Origin: Povalibacter uvarum
GTDB taxonomy: Bacteria; Pseudomonadota; Gammaproteobacteria; Steroidobacterales; Steroidobacteraceae
DNA: 64,000 nt
Assembly: GCF_014202975.1 (NCBI RefSeq)
Contig: NZ_JACHHZ010000005.1
Coordinates: forward strand, 558,001-622,000
Direction: 5' to 3'
Shown here one piece after another: positions 25,597 through 33,480 of this stretch. The position numbers were made by a program, and so were the translations under genes. Position 1 is the first letter of the stretch. Each line of letters opens with the position of its first letter. The notes beneath the pieces were generated by a model that was given only the letters and a program-made list of their open reading frames with translations, had not been told where the DNA came from and made no database searches.

Positions 25597-26514
25597 ATGC
25601 TTCGACTCGTCACCCGCATCGTCACAGCAGCCCTCGCTCTCTGCGGTGCCCCCGCGTTCGCCGCCTCCGTCAACGATTTCCCCAAAGCCAGAATCGCGAT
25701 CGTCGGCGGCACGTTCATGAACGACGCGCTGCTGAAGCGCAAAGACCTCATCAAGGGGTCGTTCAAGATCAAGACCAAGGTGGGTGAGTCGCCGACGATC
25801 TATGCCTGCGAATCAGGCGGCGTCCCGTTCTACTACGTTCACGGCCACGGAGAAGGAAAGTGGGTGGAGACGTGGGCGGCGCTCTACGATCTCGGGGTTC
25901 GTGATGCGATCGGCGGCGCAACGGCCGGCGGGATCAACAAGTCGATGAAGCTGTACGACTATGTCGTGCCCGATGACTTCATCGATATGAACGTCGACCG
26001 GCCGCTCGCGATGCCGCTGGTCGTCTATCGCGATCCGAATGCGATTCCACTGCCGCGCTACACACCGGCGATGGATCCGTTGCTGCGCCAGATCCTGATC
26101 GAGGAAACGCGTGAAGCACTGCGCGCTTCGCACGACTACGACGACATCCAGATTCACGAGCAGGGCGTGGTCATCCAGGCCCGGGGCGGTCGCTTCGAGA
26201 CGGCCGCCGAGATCCGCATGTTCGCAACCTGGGGCGCCGACCTCGTGACCATGAACGTGGGCACCGAAATGGCGTATGCCCGCATGATGGGCATCAACTA
26301 TGCCTCGTTGGTCGCCATCTCCAATCCCGCGGAAGGGGTGGGCGAGTGGGAATGGGACACGCTCAAGAATGTATACCCGAGGCTGAATCCTCTGAGCCTG
26401 CGGATCGTGCTTGCCACGCTTCCGCGCATTGCCGCGATCGGGGATGATGTGCCCCGCGTCGGCGACGGTCTTCGGATGCATCCGGAAATGACCAGCGAAC
26501 CGACGGCACATTAG
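25597..26514 (+). CDS. Exported nucleoside phosphorylase family protein (MTAP/PNP-like)
   Basis: A 305-residue protein of the PNP/MTAP phosphorylase fold with a signal peptide (MLRLVTRIVTAALALCGAPA, cleavage near AFAAS). The stretch GGRFETAAEIRMFATWGADL followed by MNVGTEMAYAR matches the methylthioadenosine/purine nucleoside phosphorylase active-site region. Such enzymes cleave the glycosidic bond of purine nucleosides with phosphate, and usually work in the cytoplasm. The leader makes this one periplasmic. It lies after a REPIN-like repeat and before two other exported members of the same superfamily. Confidence 0.82.
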   Translation: MLRLVTRIVTAALALCGAPAFAASVNDFPKARIAIVGGTFMNDALLKRKDLIKGSFKIKTKVGESPTIYACESGGVPFYYVHGHGEGKWVETWAALYDLGVRDAIGGATAGGINKSMKLYDYVVPDDFIDMNVDRPLAMPLVVYRDPNAIPLPRYTPAMDPLLRQILIEETREALRASHDYDDIQIHEQGVVIQARGGRFETAAEIRMFATWGADLVTMNVGTEMAYARMMGINYASLVAISNPAEGVGEWEWDTLKNVYPRLNPLSLRIVLATLPRIAAIGDDVPRVGDGLRMHPEMTSEPTAH

Positions 26515-26522
26515 TGGCCTCC

Positions 26523-26591
26523 GTCATGCTCGCGCAAGCGGGCATCCATCCGGACCGAGAAGAATGGATTCCCGCTTGCGCGGGAATGACG
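26523..26591. repeat. Inverted repeat pair, family A
   Basis: GTCATGCTCGCGCAAGCGGG and the near reverse complement CCCGCTTGCGCGGGAATGAC flank a short centre, filling the gap between the exported phosphorylase and the first NUP gene. Confidence 0.85.
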
Positions 26592-26626
26592 AAGTAGTAC
26601 CGATAAGTCCCGGGGGACGTATTCCA

Positions 26627-27688
26627 ATGACATCGAAATTGCCGCGACATCTGCTATCCACATTGCTGCTGCTATTTTCGGCAGTGATGGCTCACGCCGC
26701 CGAACCGCCGATCGAGATCAAGGTCGTCGTCGTGACGATGTTCGAGATCGGCAAGGACACCGGCGATACGGCCGGAGAGTTCCAGCTCTGGCACGATCGC
26801 CAGAAGCTCGATGAGAAGCTGAAGTTCGCGCATCACCACGATCTGTATCTGAACCGCAAGACCGGCGTGCTCGGCATGGTGACCGGCATGGGCACAGCGA
26901 ACTCCGCAACCGCCGTGATGGCGCTGGCGCTCGATCCGCGCTTCGACCTGTCGAAGGCGTACTGGCTGGTCGCGGGCATCGCCGGGGTCGATCCGGAGGA
27001 CGCGCCGATCGGCTCCGCGGCCTGGGCGGAGTATCTCGTCGACGGCGATCTGGCGCACGAGATCGATGCACGCGAGATTCCCAAGGACTGGAAGACAGGC
27101 TACTGGCCGCTGTTCTCCGCGGGGCCGTACGACCCGAAGCGTCCGGGCGGCAACGGCGAAGTGTTTCGCCTGAATCCCGATCTCACCGAGTGGGCGTACC
27201 AGCTCACGCGTAACGTGAAGCTGAAGGACAACGAGGGATTGCAGAAGACCCGCGCGAAGTTCAAGGATCACGCGAACGCACAGAAGCCTCCCTTCGTGCT
27301 CAAAGGCGACAACCTGGCCGGCATGACGTTCTGGCACGGCAAGCTGCTGAACGAGTGGGCGAACGACTGGACGAAATTCTGGACCGGGGGCAAGGGCAAC
27401 TTCGTCACCTCGGCGATGGAAGACACGGGCAGCTATCTCTCGCTGTCGTACGTGCATCCGACCGGCAAGGTCGACAAGGAACGCATGATGGTGCTGCGCA
27501 CGGCGAGCAACTACACGATGCCGCCGCCGGGCGTCACCGCCGCGCAGCACATGAAGGCCGAGAACGAAGGGTATTCGGGTCTGAACGATTCCGTCGAAGC
27601 TGCCTACGCCGTGGGCAGCGTGGTCGTCGACGAAATCGTCAGGAACTGGGCGAAGTACCGCGACCACACACCACCGCTGAAGAAATAG
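26627..27688 (+). CDS. Exported NUP family protein (purine nucleoside 'permease'), paralogue 1
   Basis: A 353-residue protein of the family named for the Candida purine nucleoside permease NUP. After the signal peptide (cleavage near AHAAEP, about residue 25) there are no membrane segments, so it cannot be a channel. The family belongs to the nucleoside phosphorylase superfamily, and GLVAGIAG-like (WLVAGIAGVDPED) and LRTASNYTMPPPG stretches fit such a fold. The likely role is binding or cleaving purine nucleosides in the periplasm. It is followed after 7 bp by a paralogue with the same order of motifs. Confidence 0.85.
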   Translation: MTSKLPRHLLSTLLLLFSAVMAHAAEPPIEIKVVVVTMFEIGKDTGDTAGEFQLWHDRQKLDEKLKFAHHHDLYLNRKTGVLGMVTGMGTANSATAVMALALDPRFDLSKAYWLVAGIAGVDPEDAPIGSAAWAEYLVDGDLAHEIDAREIPKDWKTGYWPLFSAGPYDPKRPGGNGEVFRLNPDLTEWAYQLTRNVKLKDNEGLQKTRAKFKDHANAQKPPFVLKGDNLAGMTFWHGKLLNEWANDWTKFWTGGKGNFVTSAMEDTGSYLSLSYVHPTGKVDKERMMVLRTASNYTMPPPGVTAAQHMKAENEGYSGLNDSVEAAYAVGSVVVDEIVRNWAKYRDHTPPLKK

Positions 27689-27695
27689 GAACGCA

Positions 27696-28754
27696 ATGAA
27701 CTGCCGATCGCTGCCGATCCTGCTGCCGCTCCTCGGTCTCGCTGCTTGTGCAAAGGAGCCGTTGCCGCGGGCGGCTGCGCCGATTCCTGTGAAAGTTGTC
27801 GTCGTTGCCATGTTCGAACATGGCAAGGTCACGGGCGATGAAGCGGGCGAGTTCCAGCTGTGGGTGGAGCGCGGCAAGCTCGACAAGAGTTTCGAGTTCC
27901 CGATGGGCGAGTACGAACTACGGATGAACGACGCGGGTGTTCTGGCGATCTGCACCGGTGGCGGCATCACGAATGCGACGGCATCGATCATGGCGCTCGG
28001 AACGGATCAGCGTTTCGATCTCAGCAAGGCTTACTGGCTCGTGGCGGGGATCGCAGGCGGAGATCCGCTGGATGTGTCACTGGGGACAGCGGCGTGGTCG
28101 CGCACAGTTGTCGATGGCGATTTGCTGTACGAGATCGATGCGCGTGAGATTCCTGCGGAATGGCCATATGGCCTTCTGCCGCTGGGCGCGAAGAAGCCGA
28201 ACGACAAGGCCGACGGCTGGACGGTCGACACGATCAACTTTCCGCTCAACGGTGGACTGGCTCAGTGGGCTTACGAGCTCACGAAGGATCATCCCGTCGC
28301 GGACAGTGCGGGCATCGCTGAGTTTCGCGCGCAATTCAAAGGCTACGACAACGCGACGAAGCCGCCGTTCGTGACGATCGGAGAGAGCCTCGCCTCCAGC
28401 ACCTACTGGCATGGCGAGAAGATGAACACGTGGGCAAACGACTGGGTGAAGCTCCAGTCCGGCGCCGACTACAATTTCATGATGACCAACATGGAAGACA
28501 CCGGCACGCTGACGGCGCTGCGACGCCTGTCGCGTACACATCGTGCCGACCTGCAGCGCGTAATGGTCCTGCGCACCGCAAGCAACTACACGATGCCGCC
28601 GCCCGGAGAGACGGCGGCATGGAGCACGACGGCGCCATATCCGGAGAAAGGATTGCCCGCAATCGAGGCGGCTTACCAGGTCGGCAATCTCGTCGTGCAG
28701 GAACTGATCGGCAACTGGGCGAAGTACGAGCAGGCGGTGCCGGGCGGGACATGA
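27696..28754 (+). CDS. NUP family lipoprotein, paralogue 2
   Basis: A 352-residue paralogue of the preceding gene (shared motifs VKVVVVxMFE, GDxAGEFQLW, YWLVAGIAGxDP, YTMPPPG). Unlike its neighbour it has a lipoprotein signal with lipobox LAAC (C18), so it should be anchored to a membrane facing the periplasm. The adjacent arrangement points to tandem duplication followed by divergence in location. It has a clear AGGA ribosome site 7 bases ahead. Substrate preference between the two copies cannot be told from sequence. Confidence 0.87.
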   Translation: MNCRSLPILLPLLGLAACAKEPLPRAAAPIPVKVVVVAMFEHGKVTGDEAGEFQLWVERGKLDKSFEFPMGEYELRMNDAGVLAICTGGGITNATASIMALGTDQRFDLSKAYWLVAGIAGGDPLDVSLGTAAWSRTVVDGDLLYEIDAREIPAEWPYGLLPLGAKKPNDKADGWTVDTINFPLNGGLAQWAYELTKDHPVADSAGIAEFRAQFKGYDNATKPPFVTIGESLASSTYWHGEKMNTWANDWVKLQSGADYNFMMTNMEDTGTLTALRRLSRTHRADLQRVMVLRTASNYTMPPPGETAAWSTTAPYPEKGLPAIEAAYQVGNLVVQELIGNWAKYEQAVPGGT

Positions 28755-28783
28755 GCCACCCGGCCGCGTGCAGGTGAACGTCG

Positions 28784-30145
28784 ATGAGCACGCTGCTGGT
28801 CAGGAATATCCATACGCTGGTGACGATGAACGCGCAGCGCGAAGAGCTGCGCAACGCGGCGATCTTCGTGCGCGACCGCGTCATCGAGAAAGTAGGGCCG
28901 ACGAGTGAACTGCCCGCCGTCGCCGATGAAGTCCTCGATCTGCATGATCGTCACGTCGTGCTGCCGGGTCTCGTCAACACACACCACCACTTCTATCAGA
29001 CGCTGACTCGCGCAGTGCCGGCAGCGCAGAACTGTTCCTTGTTCGAATGGCTGAAGACGCTGTATCCGATCTGGTCTCGTCTCACCGCGGAAGGCGTGTA
29101 TGTCAGCACGCAGATGTGCGCGGCGGAGTTGATGCTGTCGGGCTGCACGACATCGAGCGATCATCTCTACCTCTTTCCGAATGATGTGACGCTGGACGAG
29201 GAGATTCGCGCGGCGCGGGATATCGGGATCCGGTTCCATGCGTGCCGCGGCAGCATGAGTGTCGGCGAGAGCCTCGGAGGACTGCCGCCGGATCGACTGG
29301 TGGAGAACGAAGAGCACATCCTTCGCGACAGTCGCCGCGTCATCGAGCAGTTTCACGACTCAGCGCCGTACGCCATGGCGCGAGTAGCGCTTGCGCCGTG
29401 TTCGCCGTTCTCGGTGTCGCCGGCGCTCATGCGCGAATCGGCAGCGCTGGCGCGCAGTTATGGAGTCCGGCTGCACACGCACCTGGCCGAGAATCAGTCC
29501 GACGTCGAGTACAGCCTGGCGCAGTTCGGTCTCGAGCCGGGCGCTTACGCGGAAGCCGCAGGATGGGTGGGGCCTGATGTGTGGCATGCCCATTGTGTTC
29601 GTCTGAGCGATTCCGCGATCTCACTCTTCGGACAGACTGGAACGGGCGTTGCCCACTGTCCCTGCAGCAACCTGCGTCTCGCGAGCGGATTGGCCCCAGT
29701 ACGAAAGATGCGCGCCGCCGGTGTGCCCGTGGGTCTGGGTGCCGACGGTGCTGCATCAAACGATGCTACACACCTGTTGGGCGAAGCCCGGCAAGCAATG
29801 CTGATTGCCCGCGTCCTGGACAGCGACGCTGCTGCTATGACTGCTCGCGAGGCACTGGAGATCGCGACGCTTGGCGGTGCCCGCGTACTCGGACGCGACG
29901 ATATCGGTCGCATCGAGCCGGGTGCCGCCGCTGATTTCATCACCGTCGACATCGATCGACCGTCGTTCGCGGGCGCGCAGCACGATCCGGTCGCCGCGCT
30001 ATTGCTGTGCCACGTGGACTGGGTCGACTACAGCTTCATCAACGGACGCCGGATTGTGGACCAGGGACGATTGACGACGGTGGAATTGCCTGCGCTCGTT
30101 CGAAGGGTGAATCGGCTATCCGCGGCCATGGTCAACGGCATGTGA
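28784..30145 (+). CDS. 8-oxoguanine deaminase
   Basis: A 453-residue amidohydrolase with NTHHHFYQTLTRAVPAAQN, HTHLAEN, HAHCVRLS and GLGADGAASND motifs, the pattern of bacterial 8-oxoguanine deaminase, which makes urate from 8-oxoguanine. The family also includes related aminohydrolases, but the QTLTRAVPAAQN stretch is characteristic. No signal peptide, so cytoplasmic. It would feed oxidised guanine directly into urate, bypassing xanthine dehydrogenase, and fits the PuuD pathway on the other strand. Start ATG has an AGGTGA site. Confidence 0.88.
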   Translation: MSTLLVRNIHTLVTMNAQREELRNAAIFVRDRVIEKVGPTSELPAVADEVLDLHDRHVVLPGLVNTHHHFYQTLTRAVPAAQNCSLFEWLKTLYPIWSRLTAEGVYVSTQMCAAELMLSGCTTSSDHLYLFPNDVTLDEEIRAARDIGIRFHACRGSMSVGESLGGLPPDRLVENEEHILRDSRRVIEQFHDSAPYAMARVALAPCSPFSVSPALMRESAALARSYGVRLHTHLAENQSDVEYSLAQFGLEPGAYAEAAGWVGPDVWHAHCVRLSDSAISLFGQTGTGVAHCPCSNLRLASGLAPVRKMRAAGVPVGLGADGAASNDATHLLGEARQAMLIARVLDSDAAAMTAREALEIATLGGARVLGRDDIGRIEPGAAADFITVDIDRPSFAGAQHDPVAALLLCHVDWVDYSFINGRRIVDQGRLTTVELPALVRRVNRLSAAMVNGM

Positions 30146-30176
30146 GGCCTTTAGCTGCCTTCTTTCCGCGATCCGG

Positions 30177-31013
30177 TCACAAGTATTCCAGCAGGTGCAG
30201 CGAAAACCTCGCCGCCTCCCTCGCCGCAATCGGTCCCAGTCTCAGGTAGTCATCATTCGGCGCTTCCTGCGCGACATTGCTGCCGGCGCGCACGATCAGA
30301 TAAGGCACCCCAAGGGTTTCGCACACGTGCCCGAGCGGTGCGGACTCCATCTCCATGATGTCCGTCTTGAAACGCGTCCGCAGAGTCTCGATGCGCTGCG
30401 CAGTGACGCCGAACAGATCGGAGGACGCGACGACGCCTCGACGGGCAGCGACGGTGTAGGTGGCGTCATTCGCGGTGACCTGCGGACCTTTGTATTCCGC
30501 CAGCGCCTTGTCGGCGATTCTCAGCAACGCTGCGGGCGGCGAGAACGCATTCTCCACCTCGTTGCCATCGTTCGGGCCGTTCATCGGCCGATAGACCATG
30601 TCGTTGCGGGTGAGGCTGCCGTAGTCGTGCTCATACGTGACTGTGGCGACGATCACATCGCCCGTTCGCAGCTCGCGATTGATCCGCGCACCTGTGCCGC
30701 TCATGAGAACGAGCCGCGGCTTGAATTCCGCGATGAACAGCGTCGTCGTCATTCCCGTGAAGGTCTTGCCGATCCCGGTGATCGCAACGACGACCGGCTT
30801 GCCCGCGATCGTGCCGCGATAGTACGGAATGCCCCAGGTCTCGCTCTTAGGCGGATTGCCCATCGCTTCCCGGAACAATGTGATTTCCTGCGGAACGGCG
30901 CCGAGGATGACGATCGTGTCGGAGGGCTTGTAGTGGGCAGGCGTCGCGGGCGCCTCACCAGCGAGCGCGATGGTGGCAGTGAGCAGGCAAAGAGCGGTCA
31001 ATAGGAATCGCAT
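30177..31013 (-). CDS. Exported MTA/SAH nucleosidase-like protein
   Basis: A 278-residue protein with a signal peptide (MRFLLTALCLLTATIALAGE) and the PNP/UDP phosphorylase fold. TIVILGAVPQEITLF, ITGIGKT, MSGTGARIN and the MEMESAPLGHVCE stretch match the nucleosidase family (5'-methylthioadenosine/S-adenosylhomocysteine nucleosidase type); the active-site acid usually in the ME(M)ES motif is present. It is convergent with the 8-oxoguanine deaminase gene. This is the fourth exported member of the superfamily in the locus. The frame is open further upstream into a repeat, but the signal peptide fixes the ATG at 31013. Confidence 0.85.
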   Translation of the reverse strand: MRFLLTALCLLTATIALAGEAPATPAHYKPSDTIVILGAVPQEITLFREAMGNPPKSETWGIPYYRGTIAGKPVVVAITGIGKTFTGMTTTLFIAEFKPRLVLMSGTGARINRELRTGDVIVATVTYEHDYGSLTRNDMVYRPMNGPNDGNEVENAFSPPAALLRIADKALAEYKGPQVTANDATYTVAARRGVVASSDLFGVTAQRIETLRTRFKTDIMEMESAPLGHVCETLGVPYLIVRAGSNVAQEAPNDDYLRLGPIAAREAARFSLHLLEYL

Positions 31014-31340
31014 GGGGCCTCCGCGGATGAGTGGGAGGGAAGTGCAAGTTTCCGACCAGCGGCGAGCGATGAGCTGTGAGCCGCGAGCCAGGCGGAGAAT
31101 GTGTGTTTTTCCTTCTGCCGTTCGCTCGGTAGTCGCGGTGGTCTGCTCTGCGTTGAGGCGATGCGATGAGTGGTTGGGCCGAATGGGGGCGCGGCAACGC
31201 TCCCGCTGTGGGTCCGGCTTTAGCCGGACGTTAGCCGAAGGCTCTGCCGTCCGACGCAGTCGGACAAAGGCATCGCTGGCGCGATGACGTCCGGCTAAAG
31301 CCGGACCCACAGCAAGAGGTGCGTGCCCTGCGTCGTCCCC
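31014..31340. other. Gene-free stretch between nucleosidase and pilin genes
   Basis: No credible coding sequence. The left part, 31055-31095, is a low-complexity GCGAGCGATGAGCTGTGAGC stretch that resembles 57009-57050. The right part holds the second family B repeat. A promoter for the nucleosidase gene must lie here, but I see no convincing boxes. Confidence 0.6.
31206..31312. repeat. REPIN-like repeat, family B, copy 2
   Basis: Nearly identical to 25452-25559: outer arms CTGTGGGTCCGGCTTTAGCC and complement, inner palindromes GCCGAAGGC and GTCCGACGCAGTCGGAC, and a GCTGGCGCGATG segment. It lies 28 bases downstream of the pilin gene stop. Confidence 0.88.
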
Positions 31341-31820
31341 TCACGTCCCCCTGCACGCCGCCGGCACGTACTTGTTGTCCACCGTCGTGCGGTTCTCGCC
31401 CAGTGCTTCCATGCCTTCCGGGATCTCGCGCTTGCCGCAGCGCCAGGACATCGGGCTGGTCGGGCTGCCTTTGACGACGAGCGGCTGCAGTGTGATGACT
31501 GAACCTTTCAGGTTGCTGTTGGCGAGCTGGCCGAACGCGATATGCACCGCGCCGTCGACCACGTCGATGCGTGAGACGTAGTTGCCGATCAGGAGCTGTG
31601 CTTCCGGGACACCTGCGTCAGCATTGGTCGCCGGGAACCGGCCGTGCTCCTTGCGATAGTCCTGGATCGAAGGCTTGAGCTCGCTGGCCAGAGAAAACGC
31701 TTCGACCACCTGCGAGCGGATGGTGTAGTCCTGATACGCCGGAATGGCGATGCCGGCGAGGATGCCGATGATCGCGACGACGATCATCAGCTCGATCAGC
31801 GTGAAGCCCCGGGATTTCAT
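31341..31820 (-). CDS. Type IV pilin (PilA-like)
   Basis: A 159-residue type IVa pilin. The prepilin cleavage site is complete: [19 protein letters not shown] with Gly5 before the cut, Phe at +1 and Glu at +5 (E10), followed by the hydrophobic assembly helix. Two late cysteines (C at about residues 128 and 156) can form the usual C-terminal disulfide loop. It has a good GGAGAGA ribosome site and lies 12 bp after the PilC-like gene, as last gene of a three-gene cluster. Confidence 0.95.
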   Translation of the reverse strand: MKSRGFTLIELMIVVAIIGILAGIAIPAYQDYTIRSQVVEAFSLASELKPSIQDYRKEHGRFPATNADAGVPEAQLLIGNYVSRIDVVDGAVHIAFGQLANSNLKGSVITLQPLVVKGSPTSPMSWRCGKREIPEGMEALGENRTTVDNKYVPAACRGT

Positions 31821-31832
31821 CTTCTCTCTCCT

Positions 31833-32825
31833 TCAGATGATGCTGCCGAGCTTGAAGATCGGCAGGTACATGGCGATGACGAGCGTCGCGACCAGGAAGT
31901 ACAGGAGACCGCGCATGAGTATCGCGGTCCGCAGCTGCAGGCCTTCGATCGATTTCGCAATGGCGTCTGCTTGCAACCCACGCTGCGTTGCCAGCTCTTC
32001 GCGCAGATGGCCGAGACGGTCGGCACTCATGAGTTGGGTCGGCAGCGTTGCCATCATTGCGGAAGCTTCCGCGCTTTCGAAATCCAGATCGGTGTAGATC
32101 CCGGCTTCCCGGGCCGCGGCGGCCAACGACTTGCGCGGATGAATTCCCGCGGCGACGAGCGTCGCTGCATAGCAGACGAAGAGAAACCGGCGGTAGTCGT
32201 TCGCCACCGCGCGGCAGAACACGGCGCGTTTCGAGAACAGGTCGAGGCGCCATGCTCGTCGATGGCGGCCGATGCCCCAGCCGGGTTGGAGCGGAAAGGC
32301 GAGGATGGATGCGGCCATCATCAGCAGCACCAGAATCAGCACAATCCAGCCGCCGCCACCGAGCACTGCGGCAGTCAGCGAAGGCAGCTCGGCACCCATG
32401 GCTGCGTACGTCGACGCGAACTGCGGCAGAACGAAGATCCCGTAGATGAAAGCGATCACGAGCGCGATGGCCGCGGTCGCCGACGACGCGACCAACGTAT
32501 TCAGCAGGCCTCGTACGAGACTGGAGGAGAGCTCGAATCCAGCGAGCTGACGCCGGTCCAGCTCGGCCCATAGCTCGCTCGTGAACTGGCCGTCATGCTC
32601 CTGAACGAGCTGGACGCTGCGAATGGCGACGCGCAAGCCGTCCCGTTCGAAATCGCCGGTGGGCTTCGCGGTGCTCTCAAACTCGCTCTGCAGTCGCGCG
32701 CACGCGGCCAGCAGATCGCCAGTCAATACGTCGCGCAATCGCGAGAACGCTGCCGACAGGTCCGCACCTTCGTCCCGCAGTACGCGAATGACTTCGCGAC
32801 CGGCAAATGCACTCAGCTCGTCCAT
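31833..32825 (-). CDS. PilC/GspF-like inner-membrane platform protein (divergent)
   Basis: A 330-residue membrane protein, shorter than the roughly 400 residues typical of PilC. Three hydrophobic segments lie near residues 110-135 and 150-172 and at the C-terminus. The ending MYLPIFKLGSII is the hallmark of PilC/GspF, and the stretch LFVCYAATLVAAGIHPRKSLAAAA resembles the second T2SF domain. The N-terminal T2SF half is poorly conserved. In type IV pilus machines this protein links the motor ATPase to pilin assembly; no ATPase gene is adjacent. Confidence 0.8.
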   Translation of the reverse strand: MDELSAFAGREVIRVLRDEGADLSAAFSRLRDVLTGDLLAACARLQSEFESTAKPTGDFERDGLRVAIRSVQLVQEHDGQFTSELWAELDRRQLAGFELSSSLVRGLLNTLVASSATAAIALVIAFIYGIFVLPQFASTYAAMGAELPSLTAAVLGGGGWIVLILVLLMMAASILAFPLQPGWGIGRHRRAWRLDLFSKRAVFCRAVANDYRRFLFVCYAATLVAAGIHPRKSLAAAAREAGIYTDLDFESAEASAMMATLPTQLMSADRLGHLREELATQRGLQADAIAKSIEGLQLRTAILMRGLLYFLVATLVIAMYLPIFKLGSII

Positions 32826-32840
32826 CGCCGAATCCTTCCT

Positions 32841-33359
32841 TCAGTATTTTGTCGTGGGCGCGAGTCCTTGCCGGCAAGGCGAGGGCAGCAGGGCATCGGC
32901 GAAAGTCGTTTCATTCGTGCCGGGAGCAACGAATCCCTCGCGCACCGGAGCGAAGCCGCAGGTCCAGATGATGGAAGACGAAGCATTCCCTGGCACGACG
33001 GCTGCACGGTAGGAGAGCACTCCGGCGTCGCTCGTCGTCATCAGTGCCATCGTGAAATGCAGAGCCGCTTCGCCGCCTACCCTGACGTTGTTTGTGCCGC
33101 GCTCATCCTCGATGCTTCTGCTCGAGGAGTGAGAGGAGACGCCGTCGCGATCCGGCCAGGCCCCGTGAGTCGCCCGATACTCGTGAAGATCGACGCGAAT
33201 GCCGGAAACCAGGAAAGGCACCTCGATCAGCTCGACATGAGTCAGCGCGCGCCGGTAGTCCCCCAGCGCAATTGTGACCACGACACCGATGATGCCGATG
33301 GCGACCAGTACATCGGTCAGCTCGATGTAGCTTTGCACGATGGAGCGCGTGACCCGCAT
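32841..33359 (-). CDS. Degenerate pilin-like protein without a canonical cleavage site
   Basis: A 172-residue protein whose N-terminus (VQSYIELTDVLVAIGIIGVV) aligns with a type IV pilin helix. The pre-cleavage glycine is replaced by Val8, while Glu13 at the +5 position is kept. The C-terminal part has two cysteines (TCGF...PSPC) spaced like the pilin disulfide loop. It is the first gene of the cluster, 15 bp ahead of the PilC-like gene. It may be an uncleaved accessory pilin or a decaying gene. The frame remains open upstream, but the ATG at 33359 starts right before the helix. Confidence 0.7.
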   Translation of the reverse strand: MRVTRSIVQSYIELTDVLVAIGIIGVVVTIALGDYRRALTHVELIEVPFLVSGIRVDLHEYRATHGAWPDRDGVSSHSSSRSIEDERGTNNVRVGGEAALHFTMALMTTSDAGVLSYRAAVVPGNASSSIIWTCGFAPVREGFVAPGTNETTFADALLPSPCRQGLAPTTKY

Positions 33360-33480
33360 GCCGTTCCCCGATGCTGCGTGCGTGTTGTTGGGGGAGCCTT
33401 GCGACCGATTCTGCCACAACACGTTCCGCCGTCGCTGCAGAGGCCGCATACTGGATCGAAGACTTGCCATCCGGTGCGCC

